DNA from: Dactylis glomerata
Lineage: Eukaryota; Streptophyta; Magnoliopsida; Poales; Poaceae
DNA length: 64,000 nt
Direction: 5' to 3'
Assembly (NCBI GenBank): GCA_007115705.1
Contig: QXEO01000433.1
Span: 310,001 to 374,000, forward strand
Part shown: positions 22,362 to 34,450 of the stretch, piece by piece
Position numbering within the stretch: position 1 is the first letter of the stretch
Layout of the letters: each line of letters opens with the position of its first letter
Translations under genes and position numbers: made by a program
Notes under the pieces: model-generated
Databases searched by the model: none
What the model was told of the DNA's origin: nothing
Seen by the model: the letters and a program-made list of their open reading frames with translations, nothing else

Positions 22362-23291
22362 TGTCGGGGGGATGACCCCCGGTAGGGTCAAGAGACTAGA
22401 AAGATACAGGGAATATGGTTGACTTTTATGTCAGTTAACCAAGGTTGGGTCTGGCCGGAATATAAGAGCGTCAGCCAGACCGGCATATAAGTGTATCCCG
22501 GCTAGTGTTCAGATATGCCGGTATAACCGGGATACTTATTGAGGAGTGCCGACATATGCATAGATATGCCAGCCTAACTTATTTGATACGTTGTGCAGGA
22601 GCAGGGGAGGCTGGATTACCCAACCTTCATAGGTCGTTGGTCTGGCACATAGGTCCAGGATATGGCGAACAGTCATATCCGGGATATATGAGTCAACCAA
22701 GGTGTCATGTCCCTACAATCAAGGAGAGATTCTGCCAAGCATGGAGGGAGATCATGATGACAGGGTGCACAGTGGTGGTTTACCAACCCTCACTGTGCAC
22801 AAGTACAGCCCTTACCTCACAGTGGTAAGGTCGCAGTCCAAGAAGTACAAGGTACATCGATGCTGAGTCCCATCGAGAGCAATCAGGGAGAAAGTCAAGG
22901 GTCTCTGCCTTCATCAGCATGCCCTGTTTGGAGAGTAGTTGGTGTCTCCTGGTCTCATGTGACCGTTGTAACCCTGGCCACCACTATATAAGGTGGCACA
23001 GGGAGCCCTAGTAAGGGGTTGGTCATTCAGTGTTCTTACACTTAGCAGTTTATCTTCCTCCTCTAGCAGAGAGCTTGGAAGCACCATTGTTGTGTACTCC
23101 ATCGATCCAAATATACAACCAGTAGAGCAGGAGTAGGGGTGTTATCTCCTTATGAGAGCCCCAAACCTGGGTAGATCTGTGTCCCTTTCTGTCGTGCTTC
23201 TTAGCTCGTTCCCCTCTCTCGAATCCTCCAGCATCTAGTTCGGCCCCCATTTAAGCCATCCCATGGCATATGTTGTTTCACCACAACGACA
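22362..23291 (+). repeat. 5' LTR of element E (930 bp)
   Basis: Starts TGTCGGGG and ends CGACA, so the terminal five bases are inverted repeats. A TATATAAG box lies at 22985-22992. The start is set by the TG after the hAT-like fragment and the end by the PBS two bases later. The five bases before it are taatt; the matching duplication on the right is lost. Confidence 0.8.
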
Positions 23292-23293
23292 TT

Positions 23294-23310
23294 TGGCGCC
23301 CACCGTGGGG
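23294..23310 (+). other. Primer-binding site of element E
   Basis: TGGCGCCCACCGTGGGG lies two bases after the LTR end. This is the PBS type I associate with Tat-group grass Gypsy elements such as Grande and Cinful. Confidence 0.8.
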
Positions 23311-23319
23311 CAGATCGAC

Positions 23320-25991
23320 ATGCTAGGCGGAGTGTTCATTCGGATGGGGTCCGTGATAGCAGCTTCGGGAGTGCGCGTGGTCTCTGGCCTCGTCCAGAGG
23401 CTAGGCTCGCTCAGCTTCATCAGCAACAACGCCGGATGTCTCGGCAGCCGGCCGTTCCCCAGGGATGGCCGGATCATGTCTTTCGGTTCCCACGAGGTGT
23501 ACGTGGGGACTGAGAGAGTTTGCAGGGAAGAAGTGCTGGTGGCGGCAGATCCTCTGTCATATCGGCTGGCTCACGCTGGGCGTAGCACTCGCTCAGTAGA
23601 GTCGGCCAAGGTGATGATGGCCGGCACATCTGTGCCGTCAACGGAGAATGCCGGCAAAGCAGTGGCAGCAGCAGCGGCAGATACTCCCCCGGAGCCGCCG
23701 AAGGCCAAGAGGTCGGCGCGTCCTCCGTTGGAGCGTGTTGAGAACCTAGCCGGCACTTCCGGCGTGCCGGCTAGGGCCAGGTGCTTCTCCCATCATCGAT
23801 CGGCTTCTTGAGCCGGTGCGATCCGGCGATGACCGGCTAGGGCCAGGGAGGTCCTGGAGGGATCTGGTTAGGCCCTCATCGACGAGGCCCTGGCCATGCA
23901 TCAGGAGCGCGAATGGTTTAACCGGCAACTCCGTGAGTACGAGGCAGCCCATGGTTTTACTCCTGTGGTAACCCGGCCTAGCCGGATAGAGGAAGTTAGA
24001 ACTAGAGGTAGAGAACTTAACACTGAGCTAGGTAAAGATGCTAGAGCTAAGAGTCATACTGCAACTAGTACTGTACCTAAGGTAGTCTATAGCTCACCAG
24101 TGAAGAACCTTAGAGCAGCAGCAGAGGTAGCTAAGGACTTATCTACTTTATCCAGCGAAGCACTGCGTGAGCAGCAAGCCCGGCTTAACCATCTTTTGTC
24201 TGAAGCTACCAAGCAGCAGGAGGCCTTTAAGAAGGCAAACCCAGGTGCCGGGGCATCCCAGTACATTGCGTCGGTGGGAGGTGCCGGCGTGAGATCGAGG
24301 GGGGAAGCTTCGTCCCCGCATCCAAGCACCCGGCGTGCTGGAAGTGTGACCTCTGGCCGCCGGGACAAGCAGATCCAGGTGTATGATCCAGCAATCACCG
24401 GAAAGCAAGCAATAGTTTAGAAGAGTGCCGGCCAAGCTGACAAGAATGTCGGCAGCAAGAAGGCTGGCTAGAATGTGCCGGCCGGGCAAGGAGCAGGCAC
24501 GGCCGGTGGTGGCCGGAGTAATAGTGCAGCCCGGCGTCAGCAGCAGGGCGCCGGAGGTGCGGCGCAGCAGCAAGGTGCAGGTCAGCCGAGACATCGGGAA
24601 GATGATGGGAATTCCGCCCTTGCCAGGACGGGATATCACCAGCAGCAGTAGTATCAGCAAGGCCAGCAGAACGAGCAGTACCAGCCGGAGCAGCAGCAGC
24701 AAAAGATGATCACGGGTCCAATTGCGTCCCGGCTCGGACCTCGGTCCTTGGCAGCAAATGATGTGCGCTTCAAGTTGGACAGAATTCACCAATCAGAGTT
24801 GGTGGAGAGACAAGGAGCTCCGGGTCCTATGTGCTTTGGACCCCGGATTATGGGTGAGCCAGTACCTTACTATTTCCAGCTCGCGCGTGGTGCGAGGACA
24901 TATAACGGCAGTACAAAGTCGGAAGATTGGTTGGAGGACTACTCCACTGCAGTAAACATCGCCGGAGGAAACCTCAGATGGGCGGTGCGATATGTACCGC
25001 AAATGCTTGAAGGACCAGCTAGGATATGGCTGAATAATCTGCTGGCCGGAAGTATCAATGGCTGGGTTGATTTCGAAGAGCAGTTTGTGTCAAACTTCAC
25101 CAGTACATACAAGAGGCCCAACCGTCCGCAGCAGCTAGCTAACTGCCAGCAAGGAGTGTATGAGACAGACCGTGACTACCTGACCAGGTGGTGCACGTTG
25201 CGCAATTCCTGCGAAGGAGTTGTGGAGCAGCAGGCCATCATGTGGTTCGCTCATGGGTGCCGGCATGGCACCATGTTGTGGCAAAAGCTTCAGAGGGAAA
25301 TGCTGGCCATGTTGGCCGAGACAATCAAGATTGCTGACAGTTATGCACTGGGAGATCCCATGCAGGACAGGGGTAGACCCAGCGGAACAACAATAACGCC
25401 GGGGGATCGGGGCAATTCTACCGCTTCGATAACCGGAACAAGAGGAGAGATGATAGGCCGGATTATCGGGATGGATCGGCACAAGTAGCAGCCGTGGAGG
25501 AAGAGCAAGGGGGCACTGGCAGTAGCCAGCGTCCGAGATATGAGGGCTATCAGCAGCCTCAGCAGCCGCAGCAGCAAGCGTAGCCCTTCTAGAAAAAGGA
25601 TGTCTAGATCAACAAGAATGCCGGTGGCAGCGCTGGTCAGAAGAAGCAATGGCTGAAGTATATGGTGGGTTTGTCCTTGGACAAGCCTTGTGTGTTTCAC
25701 ACATTTCAGCCGAGTAAGCCGGTGAATCATTTGACTAGAAACTGTTCATGGCTGGACGACATATTGGCCGGTCGTGCAGGTCCTTTTGGGCCGGCTAGGC
25801 CACCTATCCCGGCAGCTCCATCGCTGTTGATAGGTGCAAATACAGTTGCAGTCCCGCCCAGGCTGGTTAATCCCGGGAATCAGAGCAATGCCGGAAATGC
25901 CGGCGTGAATCAGGTTGACCAGAGCTACAATCCAGAGTACTATGCCGGTGGCCCAGCAGCGGGCCGGAATGAGTACAAGGGGCATGATTAG
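23320..25991 (+). pseudogene. Element E gag
   Basis: An N-terminal low-complexity region (23320-23811) is followed by a region opening around 23896 with acidic and basic residues. A Gln/Gly-rich linker (24420-24710) follows, then the Gag core (24880-25330) with YNGSTKSEDWL, GPARIWLNNL and NFTSTYKRP. Frame 1 is interrupted by TAG at 24418, near 24469 and near 24649. Around 25375-25400 the frame shifts to the protease/pol frame, which has TAG at 25581, 25590, 25605 and 25989. Every one of these stops is one C-to-T step from CAG. Gag would assemble particles and package RNA; this copy cannot make it. I see no clear CCHC zinc knuckle. Confidence 0.8.
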
Positions 25992-25997
25992 AGCTAC

Positions 25998-28900
25998 ATG
26001 GTCTTTGAGACCGAAAGAACAGACAAGCAGAGCTTGTACCGGCGGAGTTTGGAGGTGAATGCCATTATGTCGGCAGTTCCGAAGCTGATGTACTGGTCTG
26101 ACCAGGCCATTGGCTGGGATAGGGCAGATCATCCCAGGATCATGCCAAACCCCGGTGGGCATGCTCTGGTGATGGATCCGACATTTGTCGGGCCGACTAA
26201 TAACGTGAGGTTCAGCAAGGTCCTCATTGATAATGGGAGCAGCATTAATATCATGTATCGGGATACGATGCAGAAGCTGGGCATCAAGGAGAATATGCTG
26301 GAGCCAAGCAAGACCACGTTCCACGGCATTGTGCCGGGACTTTCATGTGCGCCGATGGGCAAGATCCGGATGGATGTCATGTTTGGCAGCCGGGATAACT
26401 GTAGGGTGGAGAACCTCATGTTTGAGGTGGTGGATCTGGATAGCCCCTACCATGCTTTGCTGGGTAGGCCGGCACTGGCAAAGTTCATGGCCTCTACGCA
26501 TGTTGCGTATCTGAAGATTAAGATGCCGAGGCCCAGAGGAGTGATCACCATCATTGGTGATTACAAGCGCTCGATGGCATGTGCCACTGCTGGATCTCAT
26601 CTGGCCGAGACTCTGATCATTGCAGAGGAAAAGAAGAGGCTCAAGCGAGCAGTGGAGATTGCTAAAACAGTCGTGGCCGGCAAACCTTTGCCGGGCATGA
26701 CAAACCCAGGTGGCGGCACTTCTTTTCAAGTGGCCAAAGAAGTCAAGAAGGTGCCTCTGGATGAGGTTTTCCCGGAGTGACATGCCCTCATCGGCGCAGG
26801 TTTGGATCCCAAATAGGAAAGCAAGCTCATCAGCTTCCTCCGTGAGAATCGGGATATCTTTGCATGGTCTACTTCAGACCTGCAAGGTGTGCCGAGGGAG
26901 CTGGCTGAGCACGCACTGCATGTAAGACCGGATGCTAAGCCGGTGAAGCAGCCGCTCCGGCGGAATGCAGATGATAGAAGGAAAGCAATTTGGGAGGAAG
27001 TGGCCAGGCTCCTAGCCTCCGGCTTTATTAAGGAAGTACTGCATCCGGATTGGGTGTCTAATCCAGTTTTGGTGGAAAAGAAGAAGGATGAGCCCGCCAT
27101 AGTAAAAGTATGGCGGATGTGTGTTGATTACACCAACCTGAACAAGGCATGTCCTAAAGATCCATTCCCGCTCCCTCGGATCGATCAAGTGATTGATTCT
27201 ATAGCTGGATGTGAACTATTATCATTTGTAAATGCTTATTCTGGTTTCCACCAGATCCCTTTGTATGAGCCGGATCAAATAAAGACATCCTTTATTACCC
27301 CGTATGGGGCTTATTGCTATCTCACTATGCCGTTCGGTTTAAGAAATGTCGGCGCAACTTACCAGAGGTGTATGCAAAAGTGTTTGCATGGCCAAATAGA
27401 TAAAAATGTGCAGGTATATGTCGACAATGTCGTCATAAAGACCAAGGAGAGCAAGACTCTCATAGATGACCTCCGGGAAACCTTTGCTAATCTGAGGAGA
27501 TTCCAGATGAAGTTGAATCCGGCTAAGTGCACCTTCGGTGTGCCGGCAGGCAAGTTACTCGGTTTCCTGGTTTCCAGCCAGGGTATTGAGGTGAATCCCG
27601 GCAAGATTCGTGCCATAGAGAGAATGAAGCCGCCGACAGATTTAAAGGAAGTACAGAAGTTCACTGGGTGCCTTGCATCCCTGAGCCATTTCATAAGTCG
27701 ACTGGGAGAGAAAGCTTTGCCGTTATATCAGTTGATGAAGAAGTCCGACACATTTGTCTGGACAACGCAAGCAGATGCAGCTTTCAAGGAATTGAAACAG
27801 ATGTTGTCAACAGCGCCGGTGTTGGCATCTCTGATGCCCAGGGAGCCAATGTTGCTCTATATAGCGGCGACCAACAGAGTTGTTAGTGCAGTGGTGGTAG
27901 TAGAGCAAGAGGAAGGAGGTAAAACCGTGCAGCGGCCGGTATATTATTTGAGTGAAGTCCTTTCCACCTCAAAGCAAAACTACCCCCATTATCAGAAGAT
28001 GACATACGGTGTCTATATGGCGGCCAAGAAGCTCAAGCATTACTTCCAGGAGCATCCAATCTGGGTGGTGGCTGAGGCCCCTATCTCAAAAATCATAAGC
28101 AACAAAGATGCCAGCGGCCGGATAGCCAAGTTGGCAATAGAGCTTTCACCATATACACCTCGGTATGATAAGAGGGATACAATCATGTCCCAGGCATTGG
28201 CCGATTTCTTCATTAATTGGGCCGAGATACAATATGAGCCACCATTGCCAGATGCAAACTATTGGAGGATGCATTTTGATGGGTCCAAGACAATACATGG
28301 CTTGGGTGCCGGCATAGTTCTCAGTTCACCCAAGAATGACCAATTGAGATATATTCTGCAGATTCATTTTGCAGCATCAAATAATGTGGCGGAATATGAG
28401 GCACTTGTGCATGGCCTGAAGGTGTCTAAGGACATAGGCATTCACCAGATTATGTGTTTCGGTGATTCTGACTTAGTGATTCAACAGTGTTCCGGCATAT
28501 GGGATGTGCATGATGCAAACATGGGATCCTACCGTTTCCTGGTGCAGCAGTTGAGTGGTTACTTCGAAGGTTGTGAGTTCTGGCATGTTCCCCGGGCTCA
28601 GAACGAAGCGGCCGATACATTGTCCAAGCTGGGATCTTCCAGAGATTCAATCCCGCCCGGCATTTCGTTGGAGCATCTGAGGAAGCCATCAATCAAGCCC
28701 TCACCGGAGTCATCGTCCATATATGTTCTGCCAAGCCCAGAGGATGCAGTTTCGATGGAGATAGATGCCGGGGCCAGTTCAGATAACCCAGGGACTGATC
28801 TCTCAGTCCCGGGGACTGGGCCGACATATGCAGTGAGTGCAATATTCCAGAGCAGAAATAAAGGCAAGGGTAAGATGTACCAAGAGGTTGTGCCGGTATA

Positions 28901-29492
28901 CCCGGGGACTGCTCCGGCATACCCGGGGACTAATCCCTCAATCCCGGGGACTTCGCAGCCCATGGAGATCGATTATGTGTCGGTCAAAATGATGGAGATA
29001 GATCAGGCAGTGTTCACCGTCAGGGAAGTGCCCTCATGGGCGCATCCTATCATGGATTTCTTAGTGGATGGTCAAGTGCCGGCGGATGAAACTGAGGCAC
29101 GCCGGGTTACAAGGAGATCCAAAGGATACACCATCATAAACAAGGAGATATACAAGAGAAGTGCCACCAGAGTGTTGCAGAGATGTGTTGAATCTGCTAA
29201 AGGCCTGAAGATGCTTGGGGAAATTCATCAGGGGGAGTGTGGTCACCACGCTTCATCCAGAGCATTAGTGGTGAAAGTATTCTGGCATGGGTTTTACTGG
29301 CCGACGGCGCTGCAAGAGGCAGAAGACTTGGTCCAGAAATGCAATGGGTGTCAAAGATATGCCCACCAGATTCATCAGCCGGCATCAGCGTTGAAGACTA
29401 TCCCAATAACTTGGCCCTTTGCTGTTTGGGGCCTGGACATGGTCGGACCATTTAAGCCGGCACGAGGGAAGATGACTCATATTCTGGTCATG
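25998..29492 (+). pseudogene. Element E protease, RT, RNase H and start of integrase
   Basis: The protease has LIDNGSSINIMY (about 26226) and ALLGRPAL (about 26455). TGA at 26778 and TAG at 26814 then interrupt one continuous frame. RT follows, with RMCVDYTNLNKACPKDPFPLP (27116), VNAYSGFHQ (27228) and YVDN (27417). Both catalytic Asp codons are changed to Asn (27231 and 27426), each by one G-to-A step. The RNase H region has MHFDGSKTIHGLGAG (28270) and a Ser/Pro-rich spacer with PGT repeats (28780-28960). The integrase zinc region has GECGHHAS (29236) and CNGCQRYAH (29341). The solo LTR then cuts the frame at 29493. The element cannot reverse-transcribe itself. Confidence 0.85.
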
Positions 29493-32400
29493 TGTGACGA
29501 CCTCAAATTTGATAACAAATTCGAAGTGCCCGTTATGTATTCCACCGCAATCCCAGAATCATTGTTGCGATATACATAACGTAGTTGGTAACCAGTTCCA
29601 TAGACATTACAATACGATGATTCAAATACAATGGTCATATAGACCAAGTCATATTACAACACAATATAGCAGCGGAAATAACGTCTTCGGCCCATGCCTT
29701 CTCCCTACAGGCAAATGGCGACTCACGGAGACGAGCTTAGTTCTGGTACTCTTCTTCATACCCTTCCTCCTGGTATTCCTCCCCATAGTCTGGCCAAGTT
29801 GATAGCCAGGGACACAGCCGTGAGTACATTGGATGCACTCGCAAACCATCTTATAAATGAAAAGATGAAGTAGATATGCAAGGTTGGGTATAGTGGACTA
29901 AGCACTAAGTTGGTTTGCAAAAGCTAGTTTTATTTCCCAAGAATGCTCATTGGTAGAAAAGAGGTTTAGTTCTCTAAGTTCATTCTAAAGAGGAACTTCA
30001 ATGGGTCAAGATCATGGTCAAGTCAAGTCAATTCAAATTCATGTCATTCACCAAGTTCACCCTTGTTATTTTTAGTCTTGACAAAAGCCAGGTAGAGTTT
30101 GCCAACCGTCCATGACCGAGGACTCGGCTATTCGAATAGTTTGAAAACCTCTGCAGAGGGGTACACTTTACCCACAAGATTCGATACATCTGCCGGGAGA
30201 ATTCCACGGTTCGCCATACACAAAGGTATGCGGGTTTCAGATAATCAAACAAAACCTTTCACTTGCTCATCCTAGTATAGGATCCTTCCCTAGAGCCCGG
30301 GATACGGAATTCCCGCTCCGGCGCCTCTAGTTCTGCCCATCCCGGGTACCGGGTTAGTGGAAACCACTTGGTCAAGAAGTATCCGCCCGTGGAGTCCTTC
30401 CATGAAGATTTGATGCAAGACCTCCCATACTAAGATAAACAAGCTACGGATTAAGCCCCTTCCCATATAGGGGTAACGTGGTTGTACGTTATAATTGGCA
30501 CCCATGTACATCACTCGTTGTCAATTGAGAAATACATTTCATAGTTCTTAGTCAAGATTATTTTCTTTCATAAAGCCATCGTGTAGGAGCAATCTCCCAT
30601 TTCAAGTTTCAAGTTCAAGTCACCACCTTTCAAATGGGGTTCCTCCAGAGATAGCCTCAACTTTTATTAGCGACTAAGCAACTACATTGAGTGAGAGTAC
30701 TACTAACTAGGGTTGGATAAACTCAGCTTGATGCCCTTGATAATCAAGACATCAATACACTTCTATCATTCTACTCTAGCAATTCAATCATGCAATTTAC
30801 TTAAAATAAGTAGAATGCAATAGTAAAACTAGGTAGTGGGAGTATGAATCAAAAGATGGCTTGCCTTGGTTGGCAAAGTGTCCGGGGTTCTCTTCTTCTT
30901 CTTGATAATAATAATCCCCTCCAATATCCTCCTCGGCAACACTAGCGTCTAATAACGAATAAACACAAAGCACACCATCACTTCACCAAGCTAACAACAC
31001 ACCAAGCACACATCTGTGTTTGTTAACCAAAGCATTCATGTTGCATTGTTATGGTGTTGGATTGTAAGTCTTTCTTCGAAGTTTTCTTCAAGTGTGCAAG
31101 CTAGATTCTTTACTAAGTAGCATAAGTGGTTCACTTGTGCAGCATTGGTGTTGATTTAGGGTTACTAAGACAAGTTTAGGTGGGATGGGTCCACTAAGTG
31201 AATTGGTAAAGAGGGCAATTAATTCTAAGTGTGCACTAGTGATCTATCATTTTATGCTAACAAATAGGTTTGGGTTAGGGTCTAAATGATCACACTAATA
31301 TGGTTTGGAGTTGATTTGGGTTGACTAACAGTAAGGAAGGTCATTGGTGATTTCACAATTTAAATTTCATGATTTTTGGAGGCTTAATTAAATTTCTAGA
31401 AATCTTTCATGATTAATAAAGCTATGGTCCCACTATTCATATCTAATTAAATTCCTAACTTATTTTGAATTCTAACCAGTTGTACTGTGTAGAGTATTTT
31501 ATAAGCTTTCCAACGCATATTTATTTGCTAAAAACGGATTTGTAAAACTCCGGGAATTTGAATTGTAAAAACAGTGCTGAATTTAGTTCGAAAATCGGGC
31601 GGAAAAAAAATAAAAACGGGAAAAGATTAGTGCTGAATCCAAACTGGGCCGCACACAGGAGGCTACCGGGCCGGCCCACTAGGCTAAAGCTGGCTGGAGG
31701 TTAAGTGAAAAAAAAATAAAAGCTGACAAGGGGGGCCCGCTACTTAAAACGAAAGGGTATCGGGGCTTCTTCCCCGGGCGCTACTGGAACGTAAACGAGA
31801 GCAAGCTCTGGGAGCAGGGCGGCGACGGGGAGGCTCACCGGAGCGGCGGCGACCGGCGGCGAGGATGCAGGGCGGATGCGGGGGTCCTCCTCCGCCACCT
31901 CCAGCAGGTACAGCTCCGGGGAAAGCTCAGCAATGCCGGGAACGTGCGGTGGCCTGCGGGGACGTCGAGGTCGGCGAGCTCGACTGAGAGCACGAGAGCG
32001 AGGGAAACGTTGTCTAGGAAGGTGCTGGGGATGGTGTGGTTCTTTTCAGGGAAGAAGGGCGCCCTTTTATAGGCGGGAGAGGGAGCACCGGCGACGTCCA
32101 GAGGCGGCCAGCACACCGTGTGTGTCGGCTGTGGGAGGGGCAAGGCTTGGTTCTGGCGTGGGCGGCGGGCTGCTGCGTGCTGTAGGAGCATCCTGGCGCG
32201 ATGGGAGGGGCTGAGATGGTCTGGTTCAGAGGGGGGCATGGTAGGGGTCCGGTGTGCTCTTCTTCCATGCCATCCATATCTCACGGCCGGTGCTTGTGCA
32301 GGGGAGACAAGGAATCGACCCAGGAGATCCCAGAGCACTGCTTGGAGGTCAGAGACTAGGGCTAGGGCTGCCCAACACTGTGGCAAACAGTTGATGCGAT

Positions 32401-33019
32401 TTTGCTAGATTTCTGCCCACCAAGTGTTTGTTGAAATGCCCGCAAGAACCCAAAATTTGATTTTTCAAATTTTTCCACTTTGGGTGCTCATCATATTGGA
32501 TAAGATACCCAGGCATATTTTTGTTACAGTGAAAGGTTGAGTTTTGCAAAAATTTATATTTCAAATTTGATATGGTTTCTATTTCAGATTCAAACTTTGG
32601 CTCAAGTTTGAGTGGTGTTCTGGTTTGAAATTTGGGTAAATCTTTGTTGGTTGAGTTAGTCCACAACTTGGTTAAGCTCAACTCACTGGCCAAACATGAA
32701 GGTGGGTTCTAGGTTTCTTAACTCAAGGGCTCAAAGTAGGGTAGTCAAACAGATTTCCTAGATCATCTTTTCCTTCTCTTTTTCTTTCTTATTTTTATTT
32801 CTGGTTGCTTTGGTTCTTATAATCTTTCTCAATTGATTCTGTTGGTTCACTTAGAATTAACTAGACAATACACAATCAAAAACAACACACATGAAATCAT
32901 AGAATACATAGAGTAGAAAATACATGTATGCATAAAATAATGAGTAAAAAGTTTTATTTGGGTCCAAAATTTGGTACTTTATTTAATAAGAAGTGGATTA
33001 CAATTTCTGAGTTGTTACA
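29493..33019 (-). repeat. Solo LTR of the chromovirus family (3527 bp) inside E integrase
   Basis: Starts TGTGACGACC and ends GTTGTTACA, colinear with the LTRs at 43233-46792 and 52607-56163. It is flanked by a perfect 5-bp duplication TCATG (29488-29492 and 33020-33024) and has no internal sequence, so it is a solo LTR from LTR-LTR recombination. It is more diverged than the pair in the complete element. On the minus strand a TATA box lies at 32064-32071 and a splice donor CCG/GTGAG at 31834-31838. The GC-rich section 31640-32400 holds promoter and leader. ORFs inside it (for example 31835-32386) are not kept in the other copies, so I do not call them genes. Confidence 0.95.
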
Positions 33020-33024
33020 TCATG

Positions 33025-33834
33025 GTGGACAAGTTCACCAAGTGGATCGAAGTAAAGCCAATAAGCAAGTGTGACGGCCACACGGCAGTGAAATTCTTAA
33101 AAGATATCATCTTGAGATATGGTGTCCCCCATGGCATCATCACTGACAATGGGTCGAACTTTGCCCAAGGGCCATTTGCCAGATTTTGTGAGGAGGTGGG
33201 AATCCGGCTAGACATTGCATCGGTCGCTCACCCTTGTACCAATGGCCAAGTAGAGAGGTCAAATGGACTAGTGTTATCCGGCATAAAGCCCCGGTTGATA
33301 GAGCCACTGGAGAAAACTCCGGGATGTTGGCTAGATAAATTACCGGCAGTACTTTGGAGTTTGAGGACAACTCTGAACAGGTCAACAGGCTATACGCCAT
33401 TTTTCCTTGTGTATGGAGCAGAAGCTATGCTTCCAACAGACGTAATACATGATGCACCAAGAGTGGTGCTATATACTGAGGAAGAGGCTAAAGAAGCCAG
33501 GGAAAATGATGTGGATCTGCTAGAAGAAGCAAGAGAAATAACACTATCGAGAACAACAGTATATCAGCAGAACCTCAGACGCTATCATGCGTAGAAGGTG
33601 AATCCAAGGAGATTCCAAGAGGGAGATCTAGTGCTCCGGCTAAGGCAAGGAACAGAGGGCCGACATAAGCTAACTCCTCCGTGGGAGGGGCCATTCATTG
33701 TGAGCAGAGCTCTGCACAATGATGCCTACTATCTTTTAGACGCACAGGCCCCCAAGAAGGACAAGGTGGACAGGTCCGGAGAAGAAACCAAGGGACCATG
33801 GAACATAGCTCTACTCCGCCCCTTTTACTCCTGA
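33025..33834 (+). pseudogene. Element E integrase core and C-terminal region
   Basis: Continues the polyprotein after the solo LTR. The core has DKFTKWIEVKP (33025), GIITDNGSNF (33133) with the second catalytic Asp, and CTNGQVERSNG (33237) with the Glu. YTPFFLVYGAEAMLP follows at about 33392, then a TAG at 33592-33594 and a C-terminal basic region with GDLVLR and PPWEGPFIV, ending in TGA at 33832. Integrase would insert the cDNA. The core residues are intact; the interruption and the stop break it. Confidence 0.85.
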
Positions 33835-34450
33835 GCAGCATAATCTATGTATTTCCATTTTGCTTTGTGTGCCGGCGCTTTATGCCAGCACAAGACTAAT
33901 GAATGAAATATCAGCATCCCGAAGAGATCGGGCACTGCCTCCGAGGTATATTGTTGTTTATTTTCAGTTTTCATGTATGTGCCGGCTAGCTTGATTTGAA
34001 TGTTTCCTATGTCAGCCTAGTAATGTGTCGGCACCAAAGGCCGCTCTTCGACTTAGCTGCTGTCCGGAATTCGGCTTCATGGCTAGCAAGAGTAGATGCC
34101 AGAGATTGTCTACACATGGAAAATGGCTAAGGAAAGATAAAGCAAGCAAACCGACATTTACTTTACCACACAAGTTAAAACTGGGTATGTCGAATGATTT
34201 GAAGTCTAAGTTTCAAGGTTTAAGTACGGTATGTTTAATAAAGCAACCTTGAGACTCATACATCGAAAGCCGAATAAGGTAGACAAGTAGCCAAGGTTGC
34301 GGAGTTAAGTAAACAGGAAAATAAACTCGGTGACTTAGCCAAAAGATGATCTGGCATTCATAAGCAAGAAAACCAACTTAAAACTTGTTCAGGTAGCAAA
34401 ACAAAGGGAAATAGAGTATATATTACATCTGCACCCGGCATACCGGGGAT
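33835..34450 (+). other. Element E region between pol and the antisense gene
   Basis: About 600 bp without coding signs in either strand. Near 33870-33895 the sequence TGTGCCGGCG...TGCCAGCACA forms an imperfect inverted repeat. It would hold the 3' ends of both convergent transcripts. Confidence 0.5.

Noticed and set aside
23263..23811. ORF starting before the E PBS
   Set aside because: The ATG lies in the LTR and the frame crosses the PBS; only the downstream part is likely to be gag.
25486..25488. TAG stop in E gag frame 1
   Set aside because: After the frame change near 25380 the true gag frame does not read this codon.
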